Of a stretch of DNA of 8,147 bases, positions 5,866 to 8,147 are shown piece by piece. The notes beneath the pieces are model-generated. The model did no database searches. It saw only the letters and a list, made by a program, of their open reading frames with translations, and was not told where the DNA came from. The position numbers and the translations under genes are program-made. The DNA is from Actinomycetota bacterium (lineage in GTDB: Bacteria; Actinomycetota; Acidimicrobiia; IMCC26256): contig WLHA01000038.1 in the NCBI GenBank assembly GCA_009702955.1, positions 1 to 8,147 of the forward strand, written 5' to 3'. Within the stretch, counting starts at the first letter, position 1; each line of letters begins with the position of its first letter.

Positions 5866-5897
5866 GGAAAATTTTTCTGACCAACGCGGAATTTTCC
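5866..5897. repeat. Inverted repeat upstream of the second SHOCT gene
   Basis: GGAAAATT (5866-5873) and AATTTTCC (5890-5897) are perfect 8-bp complements with a 16-nt spacer. They lie about 60-95 bp upstream of the ATG at 5804, inside its likely promoter region. This could be an operator or a leader hairpin; AT-rich dyads can also arise by chance. Confidence 0.45.
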
Positions 5898-5967
5898 TTA
5901 TAAATCCAACTACCCGCTATTCGCGACTGGCGAACTCCCTGTGCTTAATTGAGATCGGACACGACAA

Positions 5968-5992
5968 CGGCACCGGTGGGGGGCCGGCGCCG
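5968..5992 (-). terminator. GC-rich hairpin, possible terminator for the glycoside hydrolase gene
   Basis: CGGCACCGG (5968-5976) and CCGGCGCCG (5984-5992) pair with one mismatch around a 7-nt loop (TGGGGGG). It lies about 93 bp past the glycoside hydrolase stop. The sequence that follows on the minus strand (TTGTCGTGTC) is only weakly T-rich, so termination is uncertain. Confidence 0.45.
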
Positions 5993-6007
5993 CGTCATTT
6001 CTTGCGT

Positions 6008-6058
6008 CTAAATTTTTGGGACTACTAAATTTCTGGGGCTACTAAATGTTTGGGGCTA
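6008..6058 (+). repeat. Three tandem 17-bp repeats after the glycoside hydrolase stop
   Basis: Units at 6008-6024, 6025-6041 and 6042-6058 are CTAAATTTTTGGGACTA, CTAAATTTCTGGGGCTA and CTAAATGTTTGGGGCTA, differing at only one to three positions. They begin 26 bp past the stop codon at 6085 on the transcribed side and read TAGCCCCA-type units on the minus strand. No coding role is seen. Confidence 0.85.
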
Positions 6059-6084
6059 CTCGTCAGAGACTCCGAGCCCGCTCG

Positions 6085-7662
6085 TTACGCACGGCCCATG
6101 CGGGCGGCGAATACTGAGAACGCTGGCTTGGGGACGCCTGCTCCGTCCTTGAGACCGAAGTACCCAAAGGTGTCGGCGGTCTGACGGTCGTAGAGGCAGA
6201 AGGCGAACCATGCGCCCGCCTTTGTGCCCTTTCCGTGCCAGAGGTCAAGGTTCGTTGTCCACCAGGTCGACTGAGAAGCCTCTGTGGTGCTGGCCTTCTT
6301 ATCAAGTGCATTACTTGATGCCGACTGCTCGGTTGCCCAGACCTGCGGGCCAGACCACACCGACCAGAGGCTCTCAAAGGGCTGAGACCATGGAGAGTTG
6401 ATCGTCGTGTCATAGAAGTGACTGTTGATGTGATCGAAGTACGTGCCTGGCATTGCACCAGCTGCTTTGAGCAAGGCGTACCAACCCGTGTGGGTAGTTG
6501 TGCCCTGCACCCAAGTTGCCGGCGAGACCGATGTGTATGAATCGTTTGGTCCACCAGTCGTACCGCCGCCAACCTTCGAGGTTGTTCCTGGCGATGTCCC
6601 ACCGGTTACGGAGACCACTCCCGGGTACTGAGCCTTAAGTGCTGTTTGAGCCTTAAGGAGAAGCGATGCATAGGAGGCCGGGGTCATTGGGTACTGGCCG
6701 CGCTGGCTACCAAACTCCCATCCGTTGGGCTCGTTCCCCCACTCGATTGCTCCAAGTACACCAGGGTAGTGAGCCTGTGAGTAGTTCACTAATGCCATTG
6801 CGTAGGCAACCCAGCGGTCTTGAAGCGCTGGGTCTCTTGGGAAAGAGTGGATCGTTACATTTCCAGCGGAGCTACCTGAGAGGCTCTTTACTGCGACTCC
6901 GTTGTAGACCGGGAAGAGCTCCTGCGGTGTGTAATCGAAGAGGAACATCACCTGCATTCCATTGACCTTGGCTGCGGTGAGGATTGCGTCGTAGCGGGCG
7001 TAATTCCACTGAGATTGGTAAGGAACTGTGGCCTCCACTCTCACGAGCGCTGCATGGTTGTTAGCGCGGTCATTGATCGCGTCGGTGACCGTCTTTGGAC
7101 CACCAGTCTGACCAACACCCAAGGAGCCGCCGTACCGGTTCACATCAAGTGAAGATGGGTTCGACGCAGGAGCTGGTGGTGTAGTTGTTGTGGTTACTGG
7201 CGGTGTCGTTGTAGTGGTCGTCGGAGGGACCGTCGTAGTGGTGGGAGTGGTGGGCGTAGTCGCGACAACCGCGTTCTGCACCTTGATGCTCACCGATGGC
7301 GAGGCGTATGCACGACCCCTTGATGTATAGCCCGTCGACTTCACGCTGTGCGTACCATCGGCGACTGTCGTCGAGTTCCAAGAGAGGCTGTAAACCGATG
7401 AGGTCACAGTGGCCGTCCCGACGTTTACGCCGTCGATCTGGAACGTAACTCGTGCTGGGGTCCATGTGGCTGTGGTGCCGCTCCCCGCGATGCTCTTGAG
7501 TGCTACCGCGGACCCTGCAACAACAGAACTCGCCGCAGGAGCAGTGACCTTCATTGCAGGGTAGGTAGTAGCGGCGCCTGCAGCTGCCGCTGGTATCGCG
7601 AGGGCGATAACCGTTGCTGTGGCGATCGAGGTCTTGATGAGGTGGTTTCGTGTGTAGCGCAC
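6085..7662 (-). CDS. Secreted clan GH-A-like glycoside hydrolase with Ig-like domain and Thr/Pro linker
   Basis: This is a probable extracellular sugar-polymer hydrolase. From the GTG at 7660-7662 it has 525 residues. The order is a signal peptide of about 32 residues (basic start, IATATVIALAIP core, AAGA end), an Ig-like beta domain at about 37-130 (FQIDGVNVGTA, VADGTHSVK), a Thr/Pro linker at about 133-170, and a TIM-barrel-like catalytic domain to the end. Catalytic glutamates fit clan GH-A: E311 in IEWGNEP (acid/base) and E445 in VWATEQ (nucleophile), with the conserved-looking NSHFYD between them. The layout resembles GH39 or GH5 relatives, but I cannot name the family or substrate. AAGAAGG lies 5 nt before this GTG. 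The ATG at 7710 would add 16 residues and has no binding site. The FGE gene lies upstream across a repeat-bearing gap. Confidence 0.85.
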   Translation of the reverse strand: MRYTRNHLIKTSIATATVIALAIPAAAAGAATTYPAMKVTAPAASSVVAGSAVALKSIAGSGTTATWTPARVTFQIDGVNVGTATVTSSVYSLSWNSTTVADGTHSVKSTGYTSRGRAYASPSVSIKVQNAVVATTPTTPTTTTVPPTTTTTTPPVTTTTTPPAPASNPSSLDVNRYGGSLGVGQTGGPKTVTDAINDRANNHAALVRVEATVPYQSQWNYARYDAILTAAKVNGMQVMFLFDYTPQELFPVYNGVAVKSLSGSSAGNVTIHSFPRDPALQDRWVAYAMALVNYSQAHYPGVLGAIEWGNEPNGWEFGSQRGQYPMTPASYASLLLKAQTALKAQYPGVVSVTGGTSPGTTSKVGGGTTGGPNDSYTSVSPATWVQGTTTHTGWYALLKAAGAMPGTYFDHINSHFYDTTINSPWSQPFESLWSVWSGPQVWATEQSASSNALDKKASTTEASQSTWWTTNLDLWHGKGTKAGAWFAFCLYDRQTADTFGYFGLKDGAGVPKPAFSVFAARMGRA

Positions 7663-7667
7663 TATTG

Positions 7668-7674
7668 CCTTCTT
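7668..7674 (-). promoter_or_regulatory. Ribosome binding site choosing the glycoside hydrolase start
   Basis: AAGAAGG on the minus strand lies 5 nt before the GTG at 7660-7662. Starting there gives a normal short, basic signal-peptide start (VRYTRNHLIK), while the upstream ATG at 7708-7710 has no comparable site. Confidence 0.5.
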
Positions 7675-7814
7675 CACTTGGTGTTTCTCGGACACCAGGT
7701 GCTTCGGCATTGCAGCGCTACGCGCTTGAAGCGATGGGGCTTTGTTGTGATTGCGTTGGGAATAGAGAGAATAGAGATAGGAACATGGGAGTGCGCGGCG
7801 ACCATGGGAACAAA

Positions 7815-7824
7815 GTCCCGGGAC
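7815..7824. promoter_or_regulatory. Palindrome upstream of the glycoside hydrolase gene
   Basis: GTCCCGGGAC is a perfect 10-bp palindrome about 155 bp upstream of the preferred start. A further GGGA half at 7806-7809 gives an overlapping dyad with TCCC. Operator function is a guess based only on symmetry and position. Confidence 0.25.
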
Positions 7825-7850
7825 CTACTACCTATGGCTGCATGAACATC

Positions 7851-7880
7851 GGCGTCTATATCTAGGCCGATATAGAGGCC
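7851..7880. repeat. Stem-loop downstream of the FGE gene
   Basis: GGCGTCTATATC (7851-7862) pairs with GATATAGAGGCC (7869-7880) with one mismatch and a 6-nt loop (TAGGCC). The left arm is also a perfect 12-bp complement of GATATAGACGCC at 7893-7904 and at 7905-7916, so alternative folds exist. It lies about 60-90 bp past the FGE stop. There is no T-run, so terminator function is uncertain. Confidence 0.6.
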
Positions 7881-7925
7881 GGTATCGGCGCCGATATAGA
7901 CGCCGATATAGACGCCGGTATCGAG
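7866..7925 (+). repeat. Five tandem 12-bp repeats between FGE and glycoside hydrolase genes
   Basis: Units at 7866, 7878, 7890, 7902 and 7914 follow GCCGATATAGAC (third and fourth copies exact); the second and fifth are variants starting GCCGGTATCG. An inverted copy of the unit is at 7851-7862. The array starts 16 bp beyond the FGE stop on the transcribed side. Several frames stay open through it, as expected of a 12-bp period, but none has a convincing start and extension into a protein. Confidence 0.9.
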
Positions 7926-7940
7926 ATCGAATGCTCCGAC

Positions 7941-8147
7941 CTATGGCAGAGCTACAACACGAAACCCAAGATGGCCAACGCTCGTATCTGGAGTGTTGGA
8001 GCTACGCGCATCTACTCGGTAACGCCTGCAGTATGAGGCGTGGCATAAAAATGATCCGCCGCGCATTACTCGATGCGTCCCAGATGCCGGTCCCCGCGGG
8101 TCCACTCTCGGACTCGCTCGGTAATAATCCTGTCCAAAATAATCTGA
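7941..8147 (-). CDS. Formylglycine-generating enzyme (sulfatase-modifying factor), C-terminal part
   Basis: These are the last 68 residues of an FGE/SUMF1-family enzyme, which uses oxygen and a copper-binding cysteine pair to convert the cysteine of CxPxR motifs in sulfatase-family proteins to formylglycine. Seen: HRVMRGGSFLCHASYC, where the two cysteines (fragment residues 35 and 40, codons at 8043-8045 and 8028-8030) occupy the positions of the active-site pair in known FGEs. The family tail follows: RYRVDARSSNTPD, then VGHLGFRVV. The stop TAG is at 7941-7943. The N-terminal part lies past base 8147, so full length and start cannot be judged. The natural partner in this window is the CGPSR-bearing enzyme at 2068-3657. 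This is a confident family call because the closing motif run is highly distinctive. Confidence 0.95.
   Translation of the reverse strand, partial: SDYFGQDYYRASPRVDPRGPASGTHRVMRGGSFLCHASYCRRYRVDARSSNTPDTSVGHLGFRVVALP

Noticed and set aside
7711..7925. Minus-strand open frame through the 12-bp repeats with GVYI-type periodicity
   Set aside because: There is no good start codon or ribosome binding site and no domain. Repeat periodicity alone keeps the frame open.
7851..7925. CRISPR array
   Set aside because: The units are 12 bp and contiguous without spacers, and no cas gene is present.
8066..8147. Minus-strand frame ending in TAA at 8066, a plausible-looking charged C-terminus
   Set aside because: The neighbouring frame carries the unmistakable FGE tail with both cysteines across the same bases, so this is a shadow frame.
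7863..8147. Plus-strand open frame rich in Arg and Tyr running off the right edge
   Set aside because: Its low-complexity start is the 12-bp repeat read in another frame, and the rest is antisense to the FGE gene.

Overview
The window looks like a stretch of actinobacterial chromosome (Actinomycetota, moderate GC). The signs are a resuscitation-promoting-factor (Rpf) type lytic transglycosylase domain, a long ribosome hibernation factor, a secreted protein with a Thr/Pro-rich linker, and GTG starts. An assignment closer than phylum (for example Acidimicrobiia-like) would be a guess. I see no tRNA, rRNA, CRISPR array, transposase or phage gene. Every gene I can support is on the minus strand, so transcription runs from right to left.

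From right to left: (1) the C-terminal 68 residues of a formylglycine-generating enzyme (FGE), with both active-site cysteines, cut by the window edge. (2) A 230-280 bp gap with a 12-bp tandem repeat and a strong hairpin. (3) A secreted clan GH-A-like glycoside hydrolase with an Ig-like domain and a Thr/Pro linker. (4) Three 17-bp tandem repeats after its stop. (5) Two paralogous small membrane proteins (PLDc_N-like membrane part plus C-terminal SHOCT), each followed by its own stem-loop terminator. (6) A long HPF/RaiA-type ribosome hibernation factor with two copies of the C-terminal dimerisation module. (7) 57 bp further on, a sulfatase/phosphonate monoester hydrolase of the alkaline phosphatase superfamily, with a CGPSR formylglycine motif and a coding 15-bp minisatellite at its N-terminus. 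(8) A 480-bp non-coding region with a near-consensus CRP/GlxR operator, a perfect DnaA box and a structured leader. (9) An Rpf-like secreted muralytic protein. (10) The N-terminal 274 residues of an ABC1/UbiB/AarF-type kinase, cut by the left edge.

Two functional links stand out. The FGE at the right edge is the kind of enzyme that converts the CxPSR cysteine of the sulfatase-family enzyme into formylglycine, so target and maturase lie within about 5 kb. The hibernation factor and the Rpf-like protein are both dormancy/resuscitation functions, and the CRP-type site upstream of rpf resembles the known cAMP-receptor control of rpf genes in Mycobacterium and Corynebacterium. No wholly new multi-gene defence or mobile system is evident. 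The least explained items are the repeat arrays, the long rpf leader and the expanded sulfatase N-terminus.
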